Assembly: GCA_964412845.1 (NCBI GenBank)
Contig: CAYPQM010000103.1
Span: 1 to 24,658, forward strand
DNA length: 24,658 bases
From: JAWWPY01 sp964412845
Lineage (GTDB): Bacteria > Actinomycetota > Actinomycetes > Streptosporangiales > Streptosporangiaceae
Reading direction: 5' to 3'
The notes under the pieces were generated by a model that did not search any database, was not told the origin of the DNA, and was given only the letters and a program-made list of their open reading frames with translations. How positions within the stretch are numbered: the stretch's first letter is position 1; each line of letters begins with the position of its first letter. Below, piece by piece: positions 15,259 to 22,282 of the stretch. Made by a program: the position numbers and the translations under genes.

Positions 15259-15297
15259 CCTGGCCGCCCCGGTCCGGTCCTGGCCGCCCCGGTCCGG
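15259..15297. repeat. 19-bp perfect direct repeat in the ROK kinase-ilvA gap
   Basis: The 19-mer CCTGGCCGCCCCGGTCCGG occurs at 15259-15277 and 15279-15297 with a period of 20. It fills most of the 66-bp gap between the ROK gene stop and the ilvA start. Slipped-strand duplication is likely; an effect on ilvA translation is possible because the repeat replaces a normal leader. Confidence 0.75.
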
Positions 15298-15308
15298 GCC
15301 GGCCTAGT

Positions 15309-16262
15309 TCACTCGCCCAGCCAGTACCGGTCAGCCGCGAACAGCAGCGCGGCCGCGCCGACCAGGCCGGCGCTCTGGCCGAGCGCGGCCGGCACCACCA
15401 CGACGTCGCGGGCAAAGTCCAGGCCCACGTGCACCCGGAGCGCTTCCTCCAGCGGGTCGAGCAGCAGCGACCCGGCTTGCGCAAGCCCGCCCCCCACCGC
15501 GACCACCTCCAGGTCGCACAGGTGGGTGGCGGAGGCGATGGCGATGCCCAGGGCCCGGCCCGCCCGGCGCATGGCGGCCAGCCCGACCGGATGCCCCTGC
15601 GCCGCGTCGTCGGCGAGATCCTTGGCGGTAGCGTCCGGCTGGCCGGGGCGCCACCCCTGCGCCTGGGCCCACGCGGCGAGCGCGGGCCCGCGGGCGATCG
15701 CCTCGACGCAGCCGCGCCCGCCGCAGACGCAGGGCGGCCCGTCCGGGTCCACGACCACGTGGCCGATGTGCCCGGCGTTGCCGGTCGCCCCGTTGATGAG
15801 CCTGCCGTCAAGCACCAGGCCGCCGCCGACGCCGGTGGACACCACCATGCCCAGCATGGTGCGCCGGCCCCGGCCCGCGCCCCGCCAGTGCTCGCCGGCC
15901 GCCACGCAGATCGCGTCGTTATGCAGCCGCACCGGAAGGCCGGGGAACCGCTCCTGGAGCCGCTTGCGGAGCGGGAACCCGCGCCAGGCCGGGATGTTCA
16001 GCGGGGAGACGTTTCCGGCCGGCCACTCCATGGGGCCACCGCAGCCGCAGCCGACGCCGGACAGTCCCTCGGGCGCGTTGACGTGGGCCTCCGCGATGGC
16101 CCGGCTGATCAGCGAATCCAGCGTGCGCCAGAGCTGCTCGCCGTCCAGCCGGGGGGTCGGCAGCTGCGCCCAGGTCAGCAGCCGCCCGTCCGGCTCGACG
16201 AGCCCGACAGCGATCTTGGTCCCGCCGATGTCAATGGCCAGCGCCGGGTCTTTGGTTCCCAC
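15309..16262 (-). CDS. ROK family sugar kinase (glucokinase-like)
   Basis: A 317-residue ROK kinase, the normal length. The N-terminal ATP phosphate loop is DIGGTK (11-16). The catalytic aspartate is Asp116 in RLHNDAICVAAGEHW. The ROK zinc site is complete: GHIGH with His165/His168, and CVCGGRGC with Cys178, Cys180 and Cys185. The second glycine motif EVVAVGGGLAQAG lies near the C-terminus. Such enzymes phosphorylate glucose, N-acetylglucosamine or related sugars at C6; there is no DNA-binding domain, so it is a kinase and not a NagC-type repressor. I chose the GTG at 16262 (VGTKDPALAIDIGGTK), with GGGAG 8 nt upstream; the open frame further upstream runs through the divergent MoxR gene. Exact sugar unknown. 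Confidence 0.92.
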   Translation of the reverse strand: MGTKDPALAIDIGGTKIAVGLVEPDGRLLTWAQLPTPRLDGEQLWRTLDSLISRAIAEAHVNAPEGLSGVGCGCGGPMEWPAGNVSPLNIPAWRGFPLRKRLQERFPGLPVRLHNDAICVAAGEHWRGAGRGRRTMLGMVVSTGVGGGLVLDGRLINGATGNAGHIGHVVVDPDGPPCVCGGRGCVEAIARGPALAAWAQAQGWRPGQPDATAKDLADDAAQGHPVGLAAMRRAGRALGIAIASATHLCDLEVVAVGGGLAQAGSLLLDPLEEALRVHVGLDFARDVVVVPAALGQSAGLVGAAALLFAADRYWLGE

Positions 16263-16333
16263 GCCCTCAGCTCCCGTCCGCGGTCGATCCGGCCGGCGTG
16301 ACCTGGGCGATGTGCGAACCCGGCCGGCATACA

Positions 16334-16347
16334 CATACTGTCGAATG
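16334..16347 (+). promoter_or_regulatory. -10 box placing the MoxR transcript start at its ATG (leaderless)
   Basis: CATACT at 16334-16339 lies 5 nt before the ATG at 16345 and there is no ribosome binding site, as in leaderless actinobacterial genes. No good -35 box is seen. The whole divergent ROK-MoxR gap is only 82 bp. Confidence 0.4.
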
Positions 16348-17799
16348 GTGCAGCCACACAACCAGACCCACCCCGCAGCGGGCCCGTCGCCCCACCCGGA
16401 GATCGCTACCCTGGGAGCACTCCGGGCCAGCGGGCACGAGCATGTGTCCGTCAAAGAAGAGATTCGCCGCAACCTGCTGGCCAAGATGCGGGCCGGCGAA
16501 GACCGGTTCCCCGGGATCGTCGGCTTCGGCCAGACCGTGCTGCCGCACCTGGAGCGGGCGCTCCTCGCCGGGCACGACACGATCCTGCTCGGCGAGCGCG
16601 GCCAGGGCAAGACGCGGCTCATCCGGACACTGCCCACCCTGCTCGATGAGTGGACCCCGACCGTCTCGGGCTGCGAGATCAATGACCATCCCTATCTGCC
16701 CGCCTGCGCGCGCTGCCGCCGCCTGGCCGGCGAGCAGGGTGACGACCTGCCGGTGACCTGGCGGCACCGCGGCGAGCGGTACGGCGAGAAGCTGGCCACG
16801 CCCGACACCAGCGTGGGCGACCTGATCGGGGACATCGATCCGGTGAAGGTGGCGGAAGGACGGACCCTCGGCGACCCGGAAACGATCCACTTCGGGCTGG
16901 TGCCGCGGACCAACCGTGGCGTGTTCTGCCTGAATGAACTTCCAGACCTGGCCGAACGGATCCAAGTGGCGTTGCTGAACGTCCTGGAGGAACGGGACAT
17001 CGGGGTACGCGGATACGCCCTGCGCCTGCCGCTCGACCTTGTTCTGGTGGCGAGCGCGAACCCGGAGGACTACACGAACCGGGGCCGGATCATCACGCCG
17101 CTGAAGGACCGGTTCGGCGCTGAGATCCGCACGCACTACCCGATGTCCCTGGAGGACGAGATCACCCTGACCAAGCAGGAGTCCGTGATCTCGTGGCAGG
17201 GCAGCGATCCCGGCGCGGCCCTGCCGGCCCACCTGATGGAAGTCATCGCCCGGTTCACCCGGCTGGTGCGTGCCTCACCCGCGGTGGACTCGCGGTCCGG
17301 GGTATCGGCCCGGTTCGCGATCGCCGCCGCTGAGTCCGTCGCCGCTTCCGCGCTGCGCCGGGCCGCCCTCACCGGGGAGGCACAACCAGTGGCCCGGATC
17401 TGCGACCTGCCATCCACGGTGAGCTCGCTGCGCGGCAAGGTCGAATTCGAGGTCAGCGAGGAAGGCCGGGAGCAGGAAGTCCTTGAGCACCTGCTGCGCC
17501 GCGCCGTGGCCGAGACCTTCCGGGCCAGGCTGGGCAGCGCTGACCTGACCCCCCTGCTCGCCATCTTCGACGACGGGGGCAGCGTCGAGTCCGGCGACCT
17601 GGTGCCCGCCGGCGACCTGCTGCAGCGGATCGGGGAGGTGCCAGGCCTGGCCAGGATCATGGGACGGCTGGGCATGGACGACGGTGACGAGTCGTTCGGG
17701 CACGCGGCCGCGGCCCTGGAGTTCGCCCTCGAAGGGCTGTACCTGATGCGGCGGCTGTCCAAGGACTCCGTCGACGGAGGTGCTGTCTACCGCACGTGA
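16345..17799 (+). CDS. MoxR-type AAA+ ATPase (magnesium chelatase ChlI-like)
   Basis: A 484-residue AAA+ ATPase. Walker A is GERGQGKT (83-90, Lys89). The Walker B position reads VFCLNELPDL with Asn197-Glu198, so the usual aspartate is asparagine; the catalytic glutamate is kept. The sensor 1 region LVLVASANPEDYTNRGRIITPLKDRFGAEIRTHYP is strongly typical. A small CARC motif (PACARCRR) lies between Walker A and B. Members work as chaperones with VWA proteins, remodelling or loading metal centres or protein complexes. The VWA partner follows 34 bp downstream, matching the mycobacterial Rv0958-Rv0959 arrangement as I recall it. The ATG at 16345 directly follows a -10-like box; the frame is open far upstream through the ROK gene, which I reject. 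The client is unknown. Confidence 0.92.
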   Translation: MVQPHNQTHPAAGPSPHPEIATLGALRASGHEHVSVKEEIRRNLLAKMRAGEDRFPGIVGFGQTVLPHLERALLAGHDTILLGERGQGKTRLIRTLPTLLDEWTPTVSGCEINDHPYLPACARCRRLAGEQGDDLPVTWRHRGERYGEKLATPDTSVGDLIGDIDPVKVAEGRTLGDPETIHFGLVPRTNRGVFCLNELPDLAERIQVALLNVLEERDIGVRGYALRLPLDLVLVASANPEDYTNRGRIITPLKDRFGAEIRTHYPMSLEDEITLTKQESVISWQGSDPGAALPAHLMEVIARFTRLVRASPAVDSRSGVSARFAIAAAESVAASALRRAALTGEAQPVARICDLPSTVSSLRGKVEFEVSEEGREQEVLEHLLRRAVAETFRARLGSADLTPLLAIFDDGGSVESGDLVPAGDLLQRIGEVPGLARIMGRLGMDDGDESFGHAAAALEFALEGLYLMRRLSKDSVDGGAVYRT

Positions 17800-17833
17800 G
17801 CAGACGGCACCGGAGGACGGAAGCGGGGCAGGC

Positions 17834-20032
17834 GTGACTGGTTACCGGTACGGCGAGTACCACGACGGGCCGGATCCGCTGGCCCCGCCGTATGACGCCC
17901 GTGGCGCGCTGGACGAGCTCGGCGACGCGGTGCTCGGCGGCGCGGACCCGGCTAGCGCGCTGCGTGATCTGCTGCGCCGCGGCATGGGAGACCACCGCGG
18001 CCTGGACGACATGCTGCGGCGGGTGCGTGAGCGGCAGCGGGAGGTGCGCAGCCGGGGCCGCCTCGACGGCATCCTGGACCAGGCTCGCTCGCTGCTCGAC
18101 ACGGCCGTCGGCCAGGAGCGGGCGGAACTCTTCCCCGACCCCAGCGACGAAGCCAGGCTGCGTGAGGCCGAGCTCGACTCGCTGCCGTCGGACACCGCGC
18201 AGGCGGTCCGGCGGCTGGCTGACTACTCCTGGCGCTCCGCGGCGGCCAGGGAGACCTTCGAGCGGCTCAAGGACCTGCTCCGCAGCGAGGTGCTTGATAG
18301 CCAGTTCCGCGGCATGAAAGACGTGCTGGAGCGGCCCGACACCGAAGCCATGCAGCGGGTCAAGGACATGCTCGCCGACCTCAACGGGATGCTGGAAGCC
18401 GACTCCCGGGGCGAGCACACCGCCGAGGACTTCGACCGCTTCATGGACTCCTACGGGGACCTGTTCCCGGACAACCCGCGCAATCTGGAGGAACTGGTCG
18501 ACTCGCTGGTCCGCCGGGCCCAGGCGGCGCAGCGGCTGCTTGAGTCGCTCACCGATGGCCAGCGTGATGAGCTGGCCGGGTTGATGGACCAGACCCTGCA
18601 GGACGCGGGCCTGGCCGCGGAAATGGCCCGGCTGGCCGACCTGCTCCGGGCCCGCCGGCCCGACATGGACCTGTCCGGCTGGGGCGAAGACCCGATGACC
18701 GGCGACCAGCCGCTGGGCCTGGGTGACGCCACCACCGCGCTCGCCGACCTGGCTGACCTGGCTGACCTGGAGACGGCGCTGCGCCAGGACTACCCGGGCG
18801 CACGACTGGACGACATCGACGAGAGCGCGATCCGGCGGGCGCTGGGCCGCCAGGCCGTCGATGACATGGCGGCGCTGCGCCAGACCGAGCGGGAACTGGA
18901 ACGGCAAGGGTACGTGGAGCGGCACGCGGGCCGCCTGGACCTGACCCCGAAGGCGGTGCGCCGGCTCGGTGAGACGGCCCTGCGCCGGGTCTTCGCGGAT
19001 CTCCCCGAGGGCGGCTACGGGGACCACGAGCAGAACGACGTGGGGCAGGCCGGTGAACTGACCGGCGCCACCCGGCCGTGGGAGTTCGGCGACGAGCAGG
19101 CGATCGACGCCCCGGCCACGGTCCGCAACGCGCTGCTGCGCGATCCATCGGCCCTCCAGCGGCCGCAGGCCGCCGCGCCCGGCAGCACAGCGACGCCCGG
19201 CAGCACAGCGACGCCCGGCAGCACAGCGACNNNNNNNNNNNNNNNNNNNNNNNNNNNNNNNNNNNNNNNNNNNNNNNNNNNNNNNNNNNNNNNNNNNNNN
19301 NNNNNNNNNNNNNNNNNNNNNNNNNNNNNNACAGCGACGCCCGGCAGCACAGCGACGCCCGGCAGCACAGCGACGCCCGGCAGCAGTGCAGCCGGCCACA
19401 GTGCGGTCCGGCTCTCGGCTGCGGACTTCGAGGTGGGCGAAACACAGCGGCGGGCCGCGGCCGCCGTGTGCCTGCTGATCGACCTGTCGTACTCGATGCA
19501 CCTGCGGGGCACCTGGGGAGCAGCCAAGCAGACCGCGCTGGCGCTGCACGCCCTGGTGCGCAGCAGGTTCCCGCAGGACTCTATCCAGGTGATCGGGTTC
19601 TCCAACTACGCACGGGAACTGCGCGAGACCGATCTCGCGTCGCTCGGCTGGGACATGGTCCAGGGCACCAACCTGCACCATGCCCTGGTGCTGGCCGGGC
19701 GGTACCTCGACCGCCGGCCGGAGCACGATCCAGTGGTGCTGATCGTGACTGACGGCGAGCCCACCGCCCACCTCCGGCGGGACGGGCAATCCCATTTCGA
19801 CTGGCCGCCCACGCCGGAGACGATGGAACTCACCCTGGCCGAGGTGGACAAGATGACCCGCCGCCGCGCCGCGCTCAATGTCTTCATGCTGGCCGAGGAC
19901 GAAGGGCTGACCATGTTTGTCGACGAAGTGGCGCGGCGAAATGGGGGCCGGGTGCTCCGCGCGATCCCTGAGCGCCTCGGCGAGTTCGTGGTCCGGGACT
20001 TCCTGCGCTCCCGCCGCAAGACCCGGCGATAA
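17834..20032 (+). CDS. VWA domain protein, partner of MoxR ATPase, interrupted by an assembly gap
   Basis: Roughly 732 residues with the 100-N gap counted as is. The N-terminal part (about 1-440) is helical and charged (YRYGEYHDGPDPLAPPYDARGALDELG..., then DSQFRGMKDVL, FPDNPRNLEELVDSL, ATRPWEFGDEQAID), as in the actinobacterial VWA family that follows MoxR. From about 449 comes a PGSTAT six-residue repeat array containing the gap. The C-terminal VWA domain begins near 540 with MIDAS motif DLSYS (Asp550), then GTNLHHAL and TDGEPT, so metal binding looks intact. I chose the GTG at 17834 because relatives begin just before the RYxxY segment and GCGGGG lies 5 nt upstream; a GTG at 17780 would overlap moxR. 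A second small repeat encodes ADLADLADLE at 18743-18772. True length is uncertain. Confidence 0.88.
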   Translation: MTGYRYGEYHDGPDPLAPPYDARGALDELGDAVLGGADPASALRDLLRRGMGDHRGLDDMLRRVRERQREVRSRGRLDGILDQARSLLDTAVGQERAELFPDPSDEARLREAELDSLPSDTAQAVRRLADYSWRSAAARETFERLKDLLRSEVLDSQFRGMKDVLERPDTEAMQRVKDMLADLNGMLEADSRGEHTAEDFDRFMDSYGDLFPDNPRNLEELVDSLVRRAQAAQRLLESLTDGQRDELAGLMDQTLQDAGLAAEMARLADLLRARRPDMDLSGWGEDPMTGDQPLGLGDATTALADLADLADLETALRQDYPGARLDDIDESAIRRALGRQAVDDMAALRQTERELERQGYVERHAGRLDLTPKAVRRLGETALRRVFADLPEGGYGDHEQNDVGQAGELTGATRPWEFGDEQAIDAPATVRNALLRDPSALQRPQAAAPGSTATPGSTATPGSTAXXXXXXXXXXXXXXXXXXXXXXXXXXXXXXXXXXTATPGSTATPGSTATPGSSAAGHSAVRLSAADFEVGETQRRAAAAVCLLIDLSYSMHLRGTWGAAKQTALALHALVRSRFPQDSIQVIGFSNYARELRETDLASLGWDMVQGTNLHHALVLAGRYLDRRPEHDPVVLIVTDGEPTAHLRRDGQSHFDWPPTPETMELTLAEVDKMTRRRAALNVFMLAEDEGLTMFVDEVARRNGGRVLRAIPERLGEFVVRDFLRSRRKTRR
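18746..18772 (+). repeat. Three 9-bp tandem repeats inside the VWA gene
   Basis: GACCTGGCT occurs twice and GACCTGGAG once in a row, encoding DLADLADLE within a helical region. It is a second, minor tandem expansion in the same gene as the PGSTAT array. Confidence 0.7.
19178..19384 (+). repeat. 18-bp tandem repeat array encoding PGSTAT, containing the gap
   Basis: The unit CCCGGCAGCACAGCGACG repeats without a single base change: two full units and 17 bases before the gap, then the tail of a unit, two full units and a final CCCGGCAGC after it. It encodes Pro-Gly-Ser-Thr-Ala-Thr. The unseen stretch must be 10 + 18k bases if the register is kept, and 100 equals 10 + 5 x 18, so the N run also fits the reading frame. 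True copy number is unknown. Confidence 0.93.
19231..19330. other. Assembly gap of 100 N
   Basis: Exactly 100 N bases, a common placeholder length for a scaffold gap. Identical repeat units on both sides show the gap was caused by the tandem array. Confidence 0.98.
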
Positions 20033-20121
20033 ATTTTCGTTTAACGCTTTTTCAGCCGGAGCCACTCGCCGCGTTCCCGTAGTAACGTTCGGCCGTCAGG
20101 TCTTTTTCCTGAGGGGGCCAT
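20033..20121 (+). promoter_or_regulatory. AT-rich leader with a small stem before the 93-residue membrane protein
   Basis: After the VWA stop the base composition drops (ATTTTCGTTTAACGCTTTTTC). TCAGG at 20096-20100 can pair with CCTGA at 20108-20112 across a TCTTTTT loop; the second arm runs into the ribosome binding site GAGGGGG (20111-20117), 4 nt before the ATG, so the stem could modulate translation. A plausible -10 is in TAGTAACGT near 20080-20088. The early T-rich part may also end VWA transcription. Confidence 0.35.
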
Positions 20122-20403
20122 ATGAGTTCTGTTACCCATTCGGGCACGCAATCATCCGTACGGCGCATTGGTGCGCTTATTCTGGCAATTGTCGGTGTTC
20201 TGCTGATAGTTGTCGGAATTATCTACGTGTCAACAACGGCCAGCTCGCTGCCTGGCTTCATTCCCGGCCACATCGCCGGCTCGTCAGGCCACCACCCGCT
20301 GCGCGCCGGAAGCTCGCTCATCGTGGGCCTGATCCTGCTCGCGCTGGCCTGCTGGGCCGGGTTCGGCGGGAAGTCAGGGAGCAGGTCGTCCGGCCGGAAC
20401 TGA
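20122..20403 (+). CDS. Small two-pass membrane protein of unknown function
   Basis: A 93-residue protein with two hydrophobic segments: IGALILAIVGVLLIVVGIIYV (about 17-37) and SSLIVGLILLALACWAGFGG (about 64-83). The loop between them reads SSLPGFIPGHIAGSSGHHPLRAG, and both ends are polar. The pattern, including SLPxFxPGH and histidines just before the second segment, resembles small uncharacterised proteins I have seen in many actinobacteria. The ATG at 20122 has a strong GAGGGGG 4 nt upstream. The first 40 codons use more A/T-ending codons than neighbouring genes. It lies 89 bp after the VWA gene and 18 bp before the next membrane gene. Function unknown. Confidence 0.8.
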   Translation: MSSVTHSGTQSSVRRIGALILAIVGVLLIVVGIIYVSTTASSLPGFIPGHIAGSSGHHPLRAGSSLIVGLILLALACWAGFGGKSGSRSSGRN

Positions 20404-20409
20404 CGCCTC

Positions 20410-20415
20410 TAGGAT
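20410..20415 (+). promoter_or_regulatory. TAGGAT -10 box of a leaderless gene
   Basis: TAGGAT, the preferred actinomycete -10 box, lies exactly 6 nt before the ATG at 20422, so transcription would start at or next to the start codon. No good -35 box is seen 17-18 bp upstream. Confidence 0.5.
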
Positions 20416-20421
20416 CGGGGC

Positions 20422-20973
20422 ATGTCCTTCACCGACCGGCTGATCCTCTGGTTCCACATCGGTTTCGTGATCTTCGCTATTGGGCCGGTCACCATCGCGA
20501 CGATGTCCACGCCGCGCTATATCCGGACCCGCAACCTGGTCGTGCTGCGCTACCTGTCCCGGATGACCAGGATCTTCGGGGCCGCCTCGCTGGGCGTGCT
20601 GCTCTTCGGGATCATCGCGGGTCAGGCGCTGCACGAGATCACCAAGGCGTGGGTGACCGCGTCGATGACGCTGTTCGTTGTCGCCCTGGTCCTGCTCGCC
20701 CTCGTCATGCGGGACCAGCACCGGGCCATCGTTGCGCTGGAAGGGGTGGAGACACCGGTGGTGACCGGGGCGGGCGGTCAGCCTGCCGGGCCCGACCCCA
20801 CCGGGGCCACGGACGATGAGCCCGGGCCACCGGAGCCGCCCGCCCCGGTACCCGGCGCACCGCGGGAGGTCGCCGTGGCCACGGTGGAACGGGGCCGGAT
20901 CGCCTCGATGGCCGGCGTGATCAGCCTCATCTGGCTGGTGATCCTTGTGCTCATGGTGTGGAACACCCGCTGA
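20422..20973 (+). CDS. Four-pass integral membrane protein, DUF2269-like
   Basis: A 183-residue protein with hydrophobic segments at about 5-27 (LILWFHIGFVIFAIGPVTIATM), 50-68 (AASLGVLLFGIIAGQAL), 77-95 (SMTLFVVALVLLALVM) and 161-179 (GVISLIWLVILVLMVW). Between the third and fourth is a long, proline-rich, acidic loop of about 60 residues. The N-terminal part, with a histidine in the first helix (WFHIGFVIFAIGP) and RYLSRMTRIFG, resembles DUF2269-type predicted membrane proteins; I hold this family call loosely. Start at the ATG at 20422, directly after a TAGGAT box and with no ribosome binding site, so probably leaderless. Its stop lies in a duplicated 14-bp element shared with the convergent metB gene. 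Function unknown. Confidence 0.82.
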   Translation: MSFTDRLILWFHIGFVIFAIGPVTIATMSTPRYIRTRNLVVLRYLSRMTRIFGAASLGVLLFGIIAGQALHEITKAWVTASMTLFVVALVLLALVMRDQHRAIVALEGVETPVVTGAGGQPAGPDPTGATDDEPGPPEPPAPVPGAPREVAVATVERGRIASMAGVISLIWLVILVLMVWNTR

Positions 20974-21004
20974 CCGCAACCCGCTGACCGCAACCCGGTC
21001 AGCG
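20968..21004. terminator. 14-bp tandem duplication and 8-bp stem at a convergent junction
   Basis: CGCTGACCGCAACC occurs at 20968-20981 and again at 20982-20995. The second copy's CGCTGACC (20982-20989) pairs perfectly with GGTCAGCG (20997-21004) over a 7-nt loop. The membrane gene stop is in the first copy and the metB stop (20999-21001) is in the stem, so the hairpin is likely a bidirectional terminator that overlaps coding sequence. Confidence 0.65.
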
Positions 21005-22162
21005 CAGCGCTTGGCGCAGGTCTTCCAGCAGGTCGTCGCAGGTCTCGATGCCGACCGAGAGCCTGATCAGGTCCGGCGGCACCGCCAGGGCCGACCCGGC
21101 CGCGGAGGCGTGCGTCATCCGGCCCGGGTGCTCGATCAGCGATTCCACCCCGCCGAGCGACTCCCCGAGCGTGAACAGCCGGGTCCGCCCGCAGACCGCG
21201 AAGGCCGCCTGCTCGCCGCCGCGCAGCCGGCACGACACCATCCCGCCAAAGTCCCGCATCTGCTTGGCTGCGACATCGTGGCCGGGATGGCTGGCCAGCC
21301 CCGGATAGAACACCTCGGTCACCTCGGGGTGCGCGGCCAGCATGGCCGCCACCCGCGCCGCGTTCTGGCAGTGCCGGTCCATCCGGACCGCCAGGGTCTT
21401 GATACCGCGCAGGGTCAGCCATGCGTCGAACGGCCCGGCGACTGCGCCCGTGGCGTTCTGCAGGTAGCCGAGTCGCTCGCCGAGCCCGCTGTCCGGCACG
21501 ACCAGCGCGCCGCCCAGCACGTCGGAATGGCCGCCAAGGTACTTGGTGGTGGAGTGGACGACCGCGTCGGCGCCAAGCGCGATCGGCTGTTGCAGGTAAG
21601 GCGACGCGAACGTATTGTCCACCACCAGCAGCGCGCCCGCCTCATGGGCGAGTTCCGCGAGCGCGCTGATGTCCGCGATGGACAGCAGGGGATTGGTCGG
21701 TGTCTCGGCCCACAGGACGCGGGCCGGCCGCTGCGCGAGGGCGTCCCGCACCGCCCGGGTGTCCGACAGGGGCACGGGTGCGTGGCTGATGCCCCAGTCC
21801 GCCAGCACCCCGGCGAGCAGCCGGTAGGTGCCGCCGTAGGCGTCATCGGGAATGAGCACATGATCGCCGGGCCGGCAGACCGCGCGGAGCAGGCAGTCCT
21901 CGGCCGCCATCCCGGAGGCGAAGGCGAGTGCCCGCGCGCCGCCCTCCAGGGCGGCGAGGCACTCCTCCAGCGCCCCCCGGGTCGGGTTGGCGGTCCGCGA
22001 ATACTCATAACCGCCACGCGGGCTGCCCACCGCATCCTGCTTGTACGTGGACACCTGGTAGATGGGCGGGACCACCGCGCCGGTCAGCGGGTCAGCTTCC
22101 TGACCCGCATGGATCGCCAGCGTCTCGAACCTGTCCCCGGAGTTCGTCGTCACGGCTGACAC
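20999..22162 (-). CDS. metB: Cystathionine gamma-synthase
   Basis: A 387-residue Cys/Met-metabolism PLP enzyme of normal length. The PLP lysine is Lys207 in VVHSTTKYLGGHSDVLGG. YEYSRTANPTRGALEECLAALEGG, FASGMAAEDCLLRAVCRPGDHVLIPDDAYGGTYRL and the C-terminal SLGGVESLIEHPGRMTHAS are family hallmarks. It joins an activated homoserine with cysteine to give cystathionine; closely related lyases and O-acylhomoserine sulfhydrylases cannot be fully excluded by eye, though the wording fits actinobacterial MetB. The GTG at 22162 is used; a GTG at 22153 is an alternative, and neither has a strong ribosome binding site. With cbs 2 kb away it forms the transsulfuration pair. No SAM riboswitch is apparent in the 120-bp upstream gap. 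Confidence 0.92.
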   Translation of the reverse strand: MSAVTTNSGDRFETLAIHAGQEADPLTGAVVPPIYQVSTYKQDAVGSPRGGYEYSRTANPTRGALEECLAALEGGARALAFASGMAAEDCLLRAVCRPGDHVLIPDDAYGGTYRLLAGVLADWGISHAPVPLSDTRAVRDALAQRPARVLWAETPTNPLLSIADISALAELAHEAGALLVVDNTFASPYLQQPIALGADAVVHSTTKYLGGHSDVLGGALVVPDSGLGERLGYLQNATGAVAGPFDAWLTLRGIKTLAVRMDRHCQNAARVAAMLAAHPEVTEVFYPGLASHPGHDVAAKQMRDFGGMVSCRLRGGEQAAFAVCGRTRLFTLGESLGGVESLIEHPGRMTHASAAGSALAVPPDLIRLSVGIETCDDLLEDLRQALR

Positions 22163-22262
22163 TCTGCCACGGCGCGGCGGCGGGCATGGGGACGGGGCCG
22201 CGCCTCGAACCTGGCCGGGCGTCCCGTGGACCCCCTGGGCCTGCGTGCGCAGCCGTGGGGAT

Positions 22263-22281
22263 CCGCGGGGACACTCCGCGG
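22263..22281 (-). terminator. GC-rich hairpin directly after the Tat protein gene
   Basis: CCGCGG at 22263-22268 and CCGCGG at 22276-22281 pair over a 7-nt loop, immediately after the stop codon on the minus strand. No U-tract follows, which is usual for high-GC terminators. Confidence 0.55.
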
Positions 22282-22282
22282 C

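Noticed and set aside
14361..16301. A 646-codon plus-strand open frame opposite ilvA and the ROK kinase
   Set aside because: It is antisense to two genes with complete catalytic motifs, and its translation is rich in Arg, Gly and His without any domain; a GC-skew shadow.
15073..16344. N-terminal extension of the MoxR frame
   Set aside because: It would run through the ROK kinase and ilvA start on the opposite strand; family length and the -10 box support the ATG at 16345.
19178..19384. CRISPR array
   Set aside because: Units are 18 bp, contiguous with no spacers, and in frame with a protein; no cas genes nearby.
17657..20065. An 802-codon minus-strand frame opposite the VWA gene
   Set aside because: Contains the gap, reads as repetitive RCAAG through the array and lacks domains, while the plus strand encodes a recognisable VWA protein.
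22163..22282. SAM or other riboswitch upstream of metB
   Set aside because: The 120-bp gap is very GC-rich, shows only the terminator stem of the upstream Tat gene, and none of the conserved SAM riboswitch cores I could recognise.
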